DNA from: Varibaculum timonense_A
GTDB lineage: Bacteria; Actinomycetota; Actinomycetes; Actinomycetales; Actinomycetaceae
DNA length: 64,000 nucleotides
Direction: 5' to 3'
Assembly (NCBI RefSeq): GCF_027694345.1
Contig: NZ_JAQEVU010000005.1
Coordinates: 161,984-225,983, forward strand
This document shows, in pieces, positions 51,529 to 64,000 of this stretch (positions are counted from its first letter, which is position 1; each line of letters begins with the position of its first letter). A program made the position numbers and the translations under genes. A model generated the notes under the pieces. The model worked only from the letters and a program-made list of their open reading frames with translations. It did no database searches and was not told the DNA's origin.

Positions 51529-53307
51529 ATGATCCGCCCGATATTATTAACACCTACTGAGGTGACAACCCTGATTGAACCAAAGTTATATGACTATTTT
51601 CCGATAGTTATCTACTTTGCTTTCGTAGTGGCCGTAGGGTTCATGATGAAACGAAAAGCCAGTTCATCTGACGAATTCTTGACTGGTGGGCGTTCGTTAC
51701 CGGCCTGGGTTACCGGTCTGGCTTTCGTCTCCGCGAACCTGGGGGCAGTTGAAATCATGGGTATGAGCGCGAACGGCGCCCAGTATGGTTTACCCACTTT
51801 TCACTATTTCTGGCTGGGAGCGATTCCGGCAATGCTGTTCCTTGGCATCGTGATGATGCCGTTCTATTATGGCTCGAAAGTTCGCTCGGTTCCCGAATTT
51901 ATGCTTAAACGCTACGGCAAAGCCGCCCACCTAATTAATGGGCTTTCTTTTGCGCTTGCCCAGCTACTAATTGCGGGTGTAAACCTGTATCTGCTAGGTA
52001 AAATCGTCAACGGAATGTTGGGAATCCCGCTATGGATTTCCCTGATTATTGCAGCGCTAATCGTGCTCACCTACATCAGTATCGGGGGTCTAGCAGCTGC
52101 TATTTATAATGAAGTACTCCAGTTCTTCGTAATCGTGGCGGCGCTACTGCCAGTAACCCTCATTGGTCTGTACCGCGTAGGGGGTTATCAAGGGCTGACT
52201 GAAAAAATTACTAAATGGGCTACGCAAGCTACTGCTGCCTCCTATCAAGATCCAAATAACCAGCTCCATTCATGGCCAGGCACCTTGCTTTCGGGCTTTA
52301 GCTCCCCGGTGCTTTCCGTATTCGGTCTAGTCATGGGGCTAGGTTTCGTTCTCGCGTTCGGGTATTGGACAACTAACTTCGTTGAAGTGCAAAGGGCAAT
52401 GGCCTCAGATTCTATTGCTGCCGCTCAAAAGACCCCGATTATTGGGACTTTCGTTAAAATGTTTGTTCCTTTCATCGTGATTATCCCCGGTATGGTTGCC
52501 GGGGTGTTGATTCCTGAAATCGTGAAATTAAAGGGCGGGCCAGACTATATGGCAGTAGGCGAGGAAGCGCTCGCGAAGCTATCTTCACACGTCCCGGCGG
52601 GTTATGAAGTTAGCTATAACGATGCCATGCTGCTAATGATGCGGGATTTGCTTCCTAATGGTTTGCTAGGTTTGGCGATTGCCGGTTTGCTCGCTTCCTT
52701 TATGGCGGGGATGGCAGCGAACGTATCTGCCTTTAACACGGTGTTTACGGTTGATATTTATGAAGCCTATTTCAAACCGAATGAATCCGATGAGCACTAT
52801 CTGAAAGTGGGACGTAATGCCACTATCGTGGCGTGTACAGTAGCGGTATTTACTGCGTTGATTGCCTCGCTGTATCCGAACATTATGGATTTGCTTCAGC
52901 AATTGTTCTCTATGTTCAATGCGCCCCTGTTTGCTTCTTTCATTATCGGTATGCTCTGGAAGCGGGCAACTCCCTCTGGTGGTTGGACCGGTTTGTTATT
53001 TGGTACTTTAGCAGCGCTATTTGTCAATGTTTTGTGTTGGAATGAGATTTTGGTTCTGCCCGGTCAAGGTCAAGCATTTATCGCGGCTGGTGCGGCTTTC
53101 GTGGTCGGTGTCCTGGTAAACGTGGTGGTGTCGGTGTTCACCAAGCCCAAGGAATACGCTGAATTGGAGGGCTTCGTCTGGTCGCTTACACCTAAGGAAC
53201 GCCGCATTGATCCGAATCTTCACAAGTTGCCACTACTTCGCCGTCCGATTCCGCTGGCGATTGTGGCAGCTGTTTTGGTAATCGTCTTGAATTCGGTGTT
53301 CCACTAG
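51529..53307 (+). CDS. Sodium:solute symporter (SSS family)
   Basis: 592 residues with about 14 helices. FLTGGRSLPAWVTGLAFVSANLGAVEIMGMSANGAQYGLP is the sodium-binding N-terminal repeat, and AALIVLTYISIGGLAAAIYNEVLQFFVI is typical of the SGLT branch (sugar or inositol carriers). GAGGGGGAGGGA precedes the ATG. The NahK-like sugar kinase downstream is compatible with a sugar substrate, though not proven. Confidence 0.9.
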   Translation: MIRPILLTPTEVTTLIEPKLYDYFPIVIYFAFVVAVGFMMKRKASSSDEFLTGGRSLPAWVTGLAFVSANLGAVEIMGMSANGAQYGLPTFHYFWLGAIPAMLFLGIVMMPFYYGSKVRSVPEFMLKRYGKAAHLINGLSFALAQLLIAGVNLYLLGKIVNGMLGIPLWISLIIAALIVLTYISIGGLAAAIYNEVLQFFVIVAALLPVTLIGLYRVGGYQGLTEKITKWATQATAASYQDPNNQLHSWPGTLLSGFSSPVLSVFGLVMGLGFVLAFGYWTTNFVEVQRAMASDSIAAAQKTPIIGTFVKMFVPFIVIIPGMVAGVLIPEIVKLKGGPDYMAVGEEALAKLSSHVPAGYEVSYNDAMLLMMRDLLPNGLLGLAIAGLLASFMAGMAANVSAFNTVFTVDIYEAYFKPNESDEHYLKVGRNATIVACTVAVFTALIASLYPNIMDLLQQLFSMFNAPLFASFIIGMLWKRATPSGGWTGLLFGTLAALFVNVLCWNEILVLPGQGQAFIAAGAAFVVGVLVNVVVSVFTKPKEYAELEGFVWSLTPKERRIDPNLHKLPLLRRPIPLAIVAAVLVIVLNSVFH

Positions 53308-53322
53308 GGGAGGTAAATTGTT

Positions 53323-53634
53323 ATGAAACGAAAGATTCATCCTTACGATATTCGGATTATTTGCGGTCTGGTACTGGGCATTATTGGGGTTTTCCTGATT
53401 GTTTGTGGGCTTTTGATTGAACCTGCTACGGTTCCTGACTATGTTGCCAATAATCTGGAGGGAATAAATAACACCCCGATTAATGCCAATATGTATTCTG
53501 GGGTGGGGCTACTGGTCACTTCCCTGGTTTTCTTGGCGTGGACTTGGTTTAATCCAGATGCTGGTATGGGGCATCCGGAGGAAGAAACTAACCATGTACG
53601 CGAAAATACAGATTCGAGACAGACACATAAGTAA
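53323..53634 (+). CDS. Small two-helix membrane protein, symporter partner
   Basis: 103 residues. Two helices (IICGLVLGIIGVFLIVCGLLI and MYSGVGLLVTSLVFLAWTWF) then a hydrophilic acidic tail. It starts 15 bases after the symporter with GGGAGG upstream, so they form one operon. Small accessory proteins of this size accompany some SSS transporters. No named family. Confidence 0.7.
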   Translation: MKRKIHPYDIRIICGLVLGIIGVFLIVCGLLIEPATVPDYVANNLEGINNTPINANMYSGVGLLVTSLVFLAWTWFNPDAGMGHPEEETNHVRENTDSRQTHK

Positions 53635-53652
53635 TCGGTTTGCTTAATCCGC

Positions 53653-53704
53653 AAAGAGCGGGCACGCAATGTAGGCTTAGATAATGGTTGCGTGCTCGCT
53701 CTTT
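53653..53704 (+). terminator. Terminator of the symporter operon
   Basis: Stem AAAGAGCGGGCACGCAA / TTGCGTGCTCGCTCTTT (one mismatch) with an 18-base loop. Confidence 0.75.
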
Positions 53705-53783
53705 GAGAACTGGTGAAAAGGCGGGCTAATATTTTTGCTGGGTTTGTCAAGGCTGATTGGCCAATGGTAGTTAAAGGAACTAG

Positions 53784-54920
53784 ATGATGCAGGATTTACG
53801 AGTTGCGCAGGTGCGGCGGGCAGTTGATAATTTTCGGGTTAAAGGTGATTTCCTAACCGCTAACCCTTACGGCTCGGGACACATCAACGAGACTTTGTTG
53901 GCGAAATGTCGCCTAGAGGACGGCAGCGAACTGCCACTGACTTTGCAGCGTATTAATACCGATATTTTTACTAATCCCGTGCAGTTAATGGAAAACATTG
54001 CGGCAGTTACCGAGTTTTTACGGGAACGTATCCAACAGGAGGGCGGTGACCCAGATCGGGAGACATTGCGAATAATCCGCACTTTTGACGGCTATCCTTG
54101 TTACCGCGATCCGGACGGGAACTGGTGGCGGATGTACAGCTATATAGACACTGCTTTCACCTTAGATTTGATTGAGAATCCGCAGGATTTTTATCAGTCT
54201 GGTATAGCTTTCGGCAGTTTTCAGCGTCGCCTGGCTGATTTTCCAGCAGATTCTTTACACGAAGTAATTCCGCGCTTCCATGACACTGTTGATCGCTTCT
54301 CTCAGTTCGAGGACGCGATAGCTCTTGATCCACTAGGGCGAGTCAGCCAGGTTAGGGAAGATATTGATTTTTATCGCCGATACGAGCATTTGGCGCACGC
54401 ATTTGCCGATTTGCAAGCAGCTGGAAAGCTGCCCTTGCGGGTAACCCATAACGATACCAAGCTCAACAATGTACTGATAGATGCGGACACCGGTAAAGCT
54501 ATCGCGGTCATTGACTTGGATACCGTGATGCCGGGACTGGCAATGAATGATTTTGGGGATTCCATTCGTTTCGGAGCTTCTACTGGTGCGGAGGACGAAA
54601 CTGACCTCTCTAAAGTGTCGTGTTCTATGGAGCTGTTTGCGGCGTTTACTAAAGGCTTCTTGGAGGGGCTGCAAGGAAGCCTAACTGATTTAGAGATTGA
54701 ACTGTTGCCTTTGGGGGCGCAGGTGATGACCTATGAATGCGGGATGCGGTTTTTGACTGACTATCTGCTGGGGGATAACTATTTTAAGATTCACCGTCCG
54801 CAACACAATTTAGATAGGGCTCGTACCCAGGAGAAATTAGTTGCGGATATGGATGATAAGTTCTCCCAAATGCAACAGATTGTTGAAAAATATGCCTCTA
54901 GTGCGGGGAGTCGTCTCTGA
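53784..54920 (+). CDS. NahK-like phosphotransferase (APH fold)
   Basis: 378 residues. ANPYGSGHINETLLAKC and LPLTLQRINTDIFTNPVQLMENI match N-acetylhexosamine 1-kinases. THNDTKLNNVLID (Brenner motif, catalytic aspartate) and VIDLDTVMPGLAMNDFGD (metal-binding aspartate) complete the APH kinase fold. NahK phosphorylates N-acetylgalactosamine or N-acetylglucosamine at C1 in host-glycan salvage. The usual partners (lacto-N-biose phosphorylase) are not seen, so the exact sugar is uncertain. The second ATG (53787) is also usable. Confidence 0.82.
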   Translation: MMQDLRVAQVRRAVDNFRVKGDFLTANPYGSGHINETLLAKCRLEDGSELPLTLQRINTDIFTNPVQLMENIAAVTEFLRERIQQEGGDPDRETLRIIRTFDGYPCYRDPDGNWWRMYSYIDTAFTLDLIENPQDFYQSGIAFGSFQRRLADFPADSLHEVIPRFHDTVDRFSQFEDAIALDPLGRVSQVREDIDFYRRYEHLAHAFADLQAAGKLPLRVTHNDTKLNNVLIDADTGKAIAVIDLDTVMPGLAMNDFGDSIRFGASTGAEDETDLSKVSCSMELFAAFTKGFLEGLQGSLTDLEIELLPLGAQVMTYECGMRFLTDYLLGDNYFKIHRPQHNLDRARTQEKLVADMDDKFSQMQQIVEKYASSAGSRL

Positions 54921-55085
54921 AAATCTTCTCTGAAAATCTTGGCTAAATCTAAGGATTTCTAACAGACTCTGCCCTCCTCTTACCGTCTAGGTAGCTTTTG
55001 TTGGGGGGGGGGGAGTCCTTCCTCCCCGCGAATCCCTAGGATGTGGGGTCATAAATGGTCAAGCCCCTCTTTGGGGCTAGGGGAA

Positions 55086-55838
55086 TTAGGAAGGACGCAG
55101 AATCGCGAAGGGATCGGTTACCTGTAGGGTCTGTTTCGTGAAACGATAACGCCGGGCGGGTCGCCCTCCTTTGCTGCCGGGGCGTTCTTGCTGACCGGTG
55201 GGGATAAGCTGTCCGCGCCGACTAAGTACCCGCTGTAGATTCGTAGGTGAAACTTCCCGCCCCAGGGCTGCCCGATAAATGTTTGTTAGCTCGGCGATAG
55301 TGAAATCCGGGGGAGCTAAAGCAAACGCTATATTGGTATAGGAGAGTTTCGCGCGTAGCCTGTCTGCGCCCTCGCCAATAATATCGGCATGGTCGTAGGC
55401 CATTTCTGGAAGCTGATTGAGGCTTATCCAGCGGGCGTGAGCGGGAAGTGCGGTATTGATTCCGGCGGGAACCAGCCCTAAATAGGCGGTGGCTACGGTG
55501 CGTTGGCTGGGGTCGCGATGGGCGTCGGAACGGGTGCCAATCTGTTCCATATAGGACAGGGCGCCAATGTCCATTTTCTGTGAAAGATGTCGAAAAGCGC
55601 TGGCTCCCAGGGTTTCTTCTGGTTCTAGCGGACCGGAGGGGAGGGCGTACATTCCCTGAAAGGGGGGATGGGAGCGGCGGGCAACTAATACCTGTAGACA
55701 AGGTGGTCTGGGGTTTTTTAGGGCGCTGATAGTGTTTTCGCATTGATCGTCTGGGTGAGTGCGAACCTGTAAGACCACAGCTAGTGCCTCGTGGCGATAA
55801 ACGGCGACTCCATTTGAATCTCGAGGTTGTGTTCTCAC
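55086..55838 (-). CDS. Nudix-domain regulator of NrtR type
   Basis: 250 residues. The N-terminal Nudix fold is present, but the Nudix box (GPLEPEETLGASAFRHLSQKMDIG) lacks the REXXEE catalytic glutamates. The C-terminal winged helix (FTIAELTNIYRAALGREVSPTNLQRVLSRRGQLIP...GRPARRYRF) is that of NrtR transcription factors, which sense ADP-ribose or related nucleotides. It is divergent from an EIIC-type permease gene, with an inverted repeat between them. Confidence 0.85.
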   Translation of the reverse strand: MRTQPRDSNGVAVYRHEALAVVLQVRTHPDDQCENTISALKNPRPPCLQVLVARRSHPPFQGMYALPSGPLEPEETLGASAFRHLSQKMDIGALSYMEQIGTRSDAHRDPSQRTVATAYLGLVPAGINTALPAHARWISLNQLPEMAYDHADIIGEGADRLRAKLSYTNIAFALAPPDFTIAELTNIYRAALGREVSPTNLQRVLSRRGQLIPTGQQERPGSKGGRPARRYRFTKQTLQVTDPFAILRPS

Positions 55839-55862
55839 AAAGTCTTATGGTAGCTTAAATCC

Positions 55863-55887
55863 AGTTTTCGACTAAGAGACGAAAACT
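55863..55887. promoter_or_regulatory. Inverted-repeat operator candidate
   Basis: AGTTTTCG and CGAAAACT, a perfect 8-bp inverted repeat with a 9-base spacer, lie in the 83-base gap between the Nudix regulator and the divergent permease. Confidence 0.55.
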
Positions 55888-55921
55888 AAAATATGGGAAA
55901 TAGCTAAAAGGAAATCCGCAG

Positions 55922-56989
55922 ATGAAACAACGCATAAAAGGCTGGTTGTCGCTATTTTTTATTGATGCTATGACCGGGATGGCGCACGGTCTGTTTGCGT
56001 CCCTGATTATCGGAACCATCATGGTGCAAATTGGAGGTTTTATCCCGGGAATAATCGGTAAAACCCTGGTGTTAATCGGGTCAGTAGCCTCCGTACTCAC
56101 CGGTGCGGGAATCGGCATCGGCGTTGCTCATCGGCTAAAAGCCTCAACTTTCGTAGTAGTAGGTACCGGATTAGCCGGAATGATAGGGGCGCACGCCGCC
56201 AAAATAATAAACGGCGGAATCGTTGAGGGAATCACTATGCATCTGCAAGGTCCTGGAGAGCCCTTAGGAGCATTTATAGCTTCCTTTGTGGCAGTCGAGT
56301 TTGGTCTTTTGGTCTCGGGTAAAACTCCGGTAGATATTCTGGTAACTCCCTTTGTGACCGTCACCTCGGGGGCGATTATTGGTCTGCTGATTGGCCCGGG
56401 TATTTCACGGTTAATGACCTCTCTGGGAGCCATCATTAACTGGGGGACTGAGCGAGAACCATTCCTTATGGGAATCATCGTGGCAGTGCTAATGGGCATG
56501 ATTTTGACCCTGCCAATTTCTTCAGCAGCGTTAGGAATAGTGCTTGGCTTGTCGGGGTTAGCTGCCGGGGCAGCCACTGTAGGGTGCAGCGCCCAAATGG
56601 TAGGTTTTGCGGTCGCGTCCTATCGAGAAAATAAGGTTTCCGGTCTAATCTCCCAGGGTATCGGCACTTCCATGTTGCAAGTCCCCAATATTATGCGCCA
56701 TCCCCTGATTTGGATTCCCCCCACTCTGGCTTCTGCAATACTCGGACCTATCGCCACCATGGTGTTCAAAATGGAGTCAAATGCGGCTGGCTCAGGAATG
56801 GGGACTTCCGGTTTAGTGGGGCAGATCATGACCTGGAATGTTATGGGAGCTACTACTTCGGCGCCGACGCTATTGGGCATGATTTTGCTACTGCATTTCA
56901 TAGCCCCGGCTGCTTTGTCTTTACTTTTCGCAGAACTAATGCGTAAAAAAGGCTGGATTAAAGGCGGCGATATGCTACTTGAAAAGTAG
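55922..56989 (+). CDS. EIIC-type membrane permease (PTS_EIIC_2 family)
   Basis: 355 residues, about ten hydrophobic helices. FFIDAMTGMAHGLFASLIIGTIMVQIG and LGLSGLAAGAATVGCSAQMVGFA place it in the PTS IIC-like family (PF13303) that often occurs without IIA and IIB partners. None is seen here. AAAGGAAA precedes the ATG. Probably a secondary or vitamin/sugar transporter under control of the neighbouring Nudix regulator; the substrate is unknown. Confidence 0.78.
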   Translation: MKQRIKGWLSLFFIDAMTGMAHGLFASLIIGTIMVQIGGFIPGIIGKTLVLIGSVASVLTGAGIGIGVAHRLKASTFVVVGTGLAGMIGAHAAKIINGGIVEGITMHLQGPGEPLGAFIASFVAVEFGLLVSGKTPVDILVTPFVTVTSGAIIGLLIGPGISRLMTSLGAIINWGTEREPFLMGIIVAVLMGMILTLPISSAALGIVLGLSGLAAGAATVGCSAQMVGFAVASYRENKVSGLISQGIGTSMLQVPNIMRHPLIWIPPTLASAILGPIATMVFKMESNAAGSGMGTSGLVGQIMTWNVMGATTSAPTLLGMILLLHFIAPAALSLLFAELMRKKGWIKGGDMLLEK

Positions 56990-57192
56990 TTTCCCCTGCT
57001 AACCCTGATAAAAACTCCGAATTCGTCCTCGGGAAAATCCCAAAATGGGATAGCTAGCTAAAGCGCTGTGCGTCCAGATTGAAGCCCTGGGAAAACCAGT
57101 TTTCGCCACTTCGCTAAACTAAGTCCTAAGAGCAGACAATAGCTAGTGGCAATTAGGGCGGAGTCCCCTTTGCCTAGAGGGAAAGGATAATC

Positions 57193-58458
57193 GTGGGCGA
57201 TATTATTGATGAACTTCAGTGGCGAGGTCTACTCGCTCAGCATACTGACCTGCAAAAACTGCGCTCTAGCCTAGCTGATGGAGTGGTTACTTTCTATTGC
57301 GGTTTCGACCCTACTGCTCCCTCTTTGCATCATGGGCATCTGGTGCAGTTAATCATGATGCGACACCTACAAAATGCGGGACACCGTCCTCTAGCCCTGG
57401 TTGGGGGAGCAACCGGATTGATTGGGGATCCGCGAATGACGGCTGAGCGGCAGCTGCAACCCAAAGAGGTAGTTGCTACCTGGGTTGAGCGTTTACGTGC
57501 GCAAATTAGCCATTTCCTTGATTTTGAGGGCGATAACCCGGCAGTCATGGTTAATAACATGGATTGGATTCAAAACCTCAGCGCGATTGGACTTTTGCGT
57601 GACCTGGGCAAGAACTTCCGAATGGGAACTATGCTTGCTAAAGACGCCGTAGCCCGCAGGCTTAATTCTTCCGAAGGTATTTCCTATACCGAGTTCAGTT
57701 ACCAGATTCTCCAGGCCTACGATTTCTTGGAACTATACCGTCGCTATGGCTGCACTCTAGAAACCGGTGGGAATGATCAATGGGGCAACCTGGTTGGCGG
57801 TATGGATCTAATCCACAAGGTCGAGGGCAAAGATGTCCATGTGATGACGACTCCGCTCATCACTAAGGCCGATGGCTCCAAGTTCGGCAAATCTGAGGGC
57901 GGGGCAATTTGGCTTGACCCCGAAATGCTCTCTCCCTACGAGTTCTACCAGTTCTGGCTGGGAGCCGAGGACGCAGATGTTGTCCGCTTCTTGAAAGTGT
58001 TTACTTTCTTGTCTCGAGACGAGATTGAGGCGCTGGCGCAAGAGGTAACCGACCGCCCCCATAAGCGGGAAGCTCAAAAGGCTCTGGCCGGTGAGGTTAC
58101 CCGTCTGGTACACGGGCAAAAAGCTCTTGACCAGGTGATTGCGGCGACCGAAGCCCTATGGGGTGGAGGTGACCTGCAGAAAGTAGATGGCGCAACTCTG
58201 AAGGGAGCAACTGCCCATTTACCGGCTGCTACCGTAGAAATCGGCAAGACTAATCTAGTAGATTTGCTGATAGAAGCAGGTTTCGAGAAGGGGCGCGGCG
58301 CGGCGATTCGTACAATTAAGAACGGCGGAGCCTACCTAAACAATCAAAAGGTTACGGACCCGGATAGGGTGATTGTTCACGAGGACGTGCTTCCGGGTTC
58401 GCTGGTGCTGTTTAGGAAAGGGAAGAGGAACCTAGCGGCCGCTCACCTGCATGAATAG
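57193..58458 (+). CDS. tyrS: Tyrosine-tRNA ligase
   Basis: 421 residues. The HIGH-type motif is SLHHGHL (residues 44-50), the KMSKS-type motif is KFGKS (about 236), and the C-terminal S4 RNA-binding domain (NLVDLLIEAGFEKGRGAAIRTIKNGGAYLN) is complete. It charges tRNA-Tyr. GTG start with GAAAGGA upstream. Confidence 0.97.
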   Translation: MGDIIDELQWRGLLAQHTDLQKLRSSLADGVVTFYCGFDPTAPSLHHGHLVQLIMMRHLQNAGHRPLALVGGATGLIGDPRMTAERQLQPKEVVATWVERLRAQISHFLDFEGDNPAVMVNNMDWIQNLSAIGLLRDLGKNFRMGTMLAKDAVARRLNSSEGISYTEFSYQILQAYDFLELYRRYGCTLETGGNDQWGNLVGGMDLIHKVEGKDVHVMTTPLITKADGSKFGKSEGGAIWLDPEMLSPYEFYQFWLGAEDADVVRFLKVFTFLSRDEIEALAQEVTDRPHKREAQKALAGEVTRLVHGQKALDQVIAATEALWGGGDLQKVDGATLKGATAHLPAATVEIGKTNLVDLLIEAGFEKGRGAAIRTIKNGGAYLNNQKVTDPDRVIVHEDVLPGSLVLFRKGKRNLAAAHLHE

Positions 58459-58990
58459 GTGTAAAACTTGGGTGTGTGGCAGCTCACCGCTTCTCAGTTT
58501 GAAGTTTTAGTTCTCCGCTGTGTAAGTTATTACCTGTTGCCCCGGCAAAGAACTTCGGTTCTGGCTCAGTGGGCGGGATTGTTTGACTTAGTATTTACAG
58601 ATTGAAAGAGTCTTTATGGCTTGTTTCACTTTCTAAAAACTTGAAAGTTGAAAATAAAATCTGTTAGACTGAGACTCGCGCGTTTTTCGCGCAGAACCCT
58701 TTACTGATTGTTTTTGGTTGGTTTGTGGTTTGGTTGTTTGTGTTCTCGATAGTTGTGTTTTTTTGTTTTGTTTGTGTGGGATTGACTGGGTTGCCTGCTG
58801 TTTTTGGTGGGTGGTTTGGTTTTTTCTGTTTTTTGTTTTTTTGATGCTGATGATTTTGGAACGTTTTGTTTTTTGATTGTTGGTGTTTGTTTTTGCTGGA
58901 TTGTTTTCTGGCTTGAACCATTTTGGTTTGGCTCTTTTTGGGTTGGATCGTTTTTGCCTGCTGTTTTTTTGGTGGGTTTTGTTTTTGGTT
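58459..58990. other. rRNA promoter and T/G-rich leader
   Basis: After tyrS, about 180 bases precede the rRNA promoter; the transcribed leader (about 58680-58990) consists almost only of T and G on the plus strand, with many runs of TTTT and GGTTTG. No gene; long minus-strand frames here are composition artefacts (Lys/Asn/Gln/Thr). Confidence 0.8.
58641..58670 (+). promoter_or_regulatory. Promoter of the rRNA operon
   Basis: TTGAAA (58641-58646) and TTAGAC/TAGACT (58664-58670) spaced 17-18 bases, with AT-rich sequence upstream. TAGACT-type -10 boxes are usual for actinobacterial rRNA promoters. Confidence 0.65.
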
Positions 58991-63900
<4,910 letters not shown>

Positions 63901-64000
63901 ACCAATACACAAAACTAACAAGACACATCCCAAAAACCATAGCTTACAAAGACGCTCACACTCACTCTCAAAAAAAATAGTTCCACAAGAACACCCCCCC
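63901..64000 (+). other. 23S-5S spacer, 5S not reached
   Basis: A/C-rich sequence complementary in composition to the T/G-rich upstream spacers, ending in a run of C at the window edge. 5S rRNA is expected next but is not visible. Confidence 0.6.

Noticed and set aside
55003..55013. Run of 11 G between convergent genes as a phase-variation tract
   Set aside because: It lies past both stop codons and outside any promoter, so length changes would not affect a gene that I can identify.

Overview
The window looks like chromosome from a moderate-GC actinobacterium of the family Actinomycetaceae. My recognition, which I did not compute, points to the Varibaculum/Mobiluncus neighbourhood. Support comes from the actinobacterial 16S/23S genes near the right end, a sortase-assembled pilus locus, several sortase-anchored surface proteins, a class Ib ribonucleotide reductase (nrdHIE plus nrdF), and an S10 ribosomal-protein operon that stops at rpsQ. 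I saw no phage, insertion sequence with a transposase, CRISPR array or tRNA gene.

Layout. 1-2439: end of a pilus locus (shaft pilin, class C sortase, minor pilin). 2440-5218: an accessory stretch with an NYN-domain protein, an orphan RelB-like antitoxin and a Phd/Doc toxin-antitoxin pair. 5219-11423: S10 operon with leader and terminator. 11577-14551: Gfo/Idh/MocA dehydrogenase and sugar porter. 15247-19098: TauE/SafE permease, zinc alcohol dehydrogenase, small membrane protein, HAD phosphatase. 19249-22967: two divergent cell-wall-anchored surface proteins. 23114-26724: ADP-ribosylglycohydrolase, polysaccharide deacetylase and a luxS-mtnN operon (activated methyl cycle, AI-2). 27608-31890: nrdHIE facing nrdF. 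32007-41183: ABC-class ATPase, amino-acid permease, tyrosine phosphatase, phosphoribosyltransferase, TetR regulator, SprT-like protein, Ser/Thr kinase and a small membrane protein. 41187-48359: HrpA helicase, fixCX and a GNAT acetyltransferase. 49355-58458: OPT transporter, sodium:solute symporter with small partner, NahK-like kinase, Nudix-type regulator divergent from an EIIC-type permease, tyrS. 58459 to the end: rRNA promoter, 16S, spacer and 23S; 5S is not reached.

The most unusual content is not a protein. Eight intergenic regions carry nested palindromic repeats that I name PIR-A1, PIR-A2, PIR-B and PIR-C for this window only. PIR-A1 (ten copies of about 100 bp) has an outer and an inner stem whose sequences differ between copies while the two arms still pair, with conserved unpaired blocks between them. 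PIR-A2 shares the same skeleton around a different inner stem. PIR-B has nested CCCTCCC/GGGAGGG arms with G-quadruplex potential. PIR-C is a CGGTAAAAG...CTTTTACCG palindrome in whose middle A1 or A2 copies sit. The paired changes suggest a structure under selection, or precise mobility into palindromes. I know of no described family that matches, but I could not search.

All coordinates, motifs and pairings were read by eye. Repeat boundaries are accurate to a few bases. Promoter and operator calls are hypotheses.
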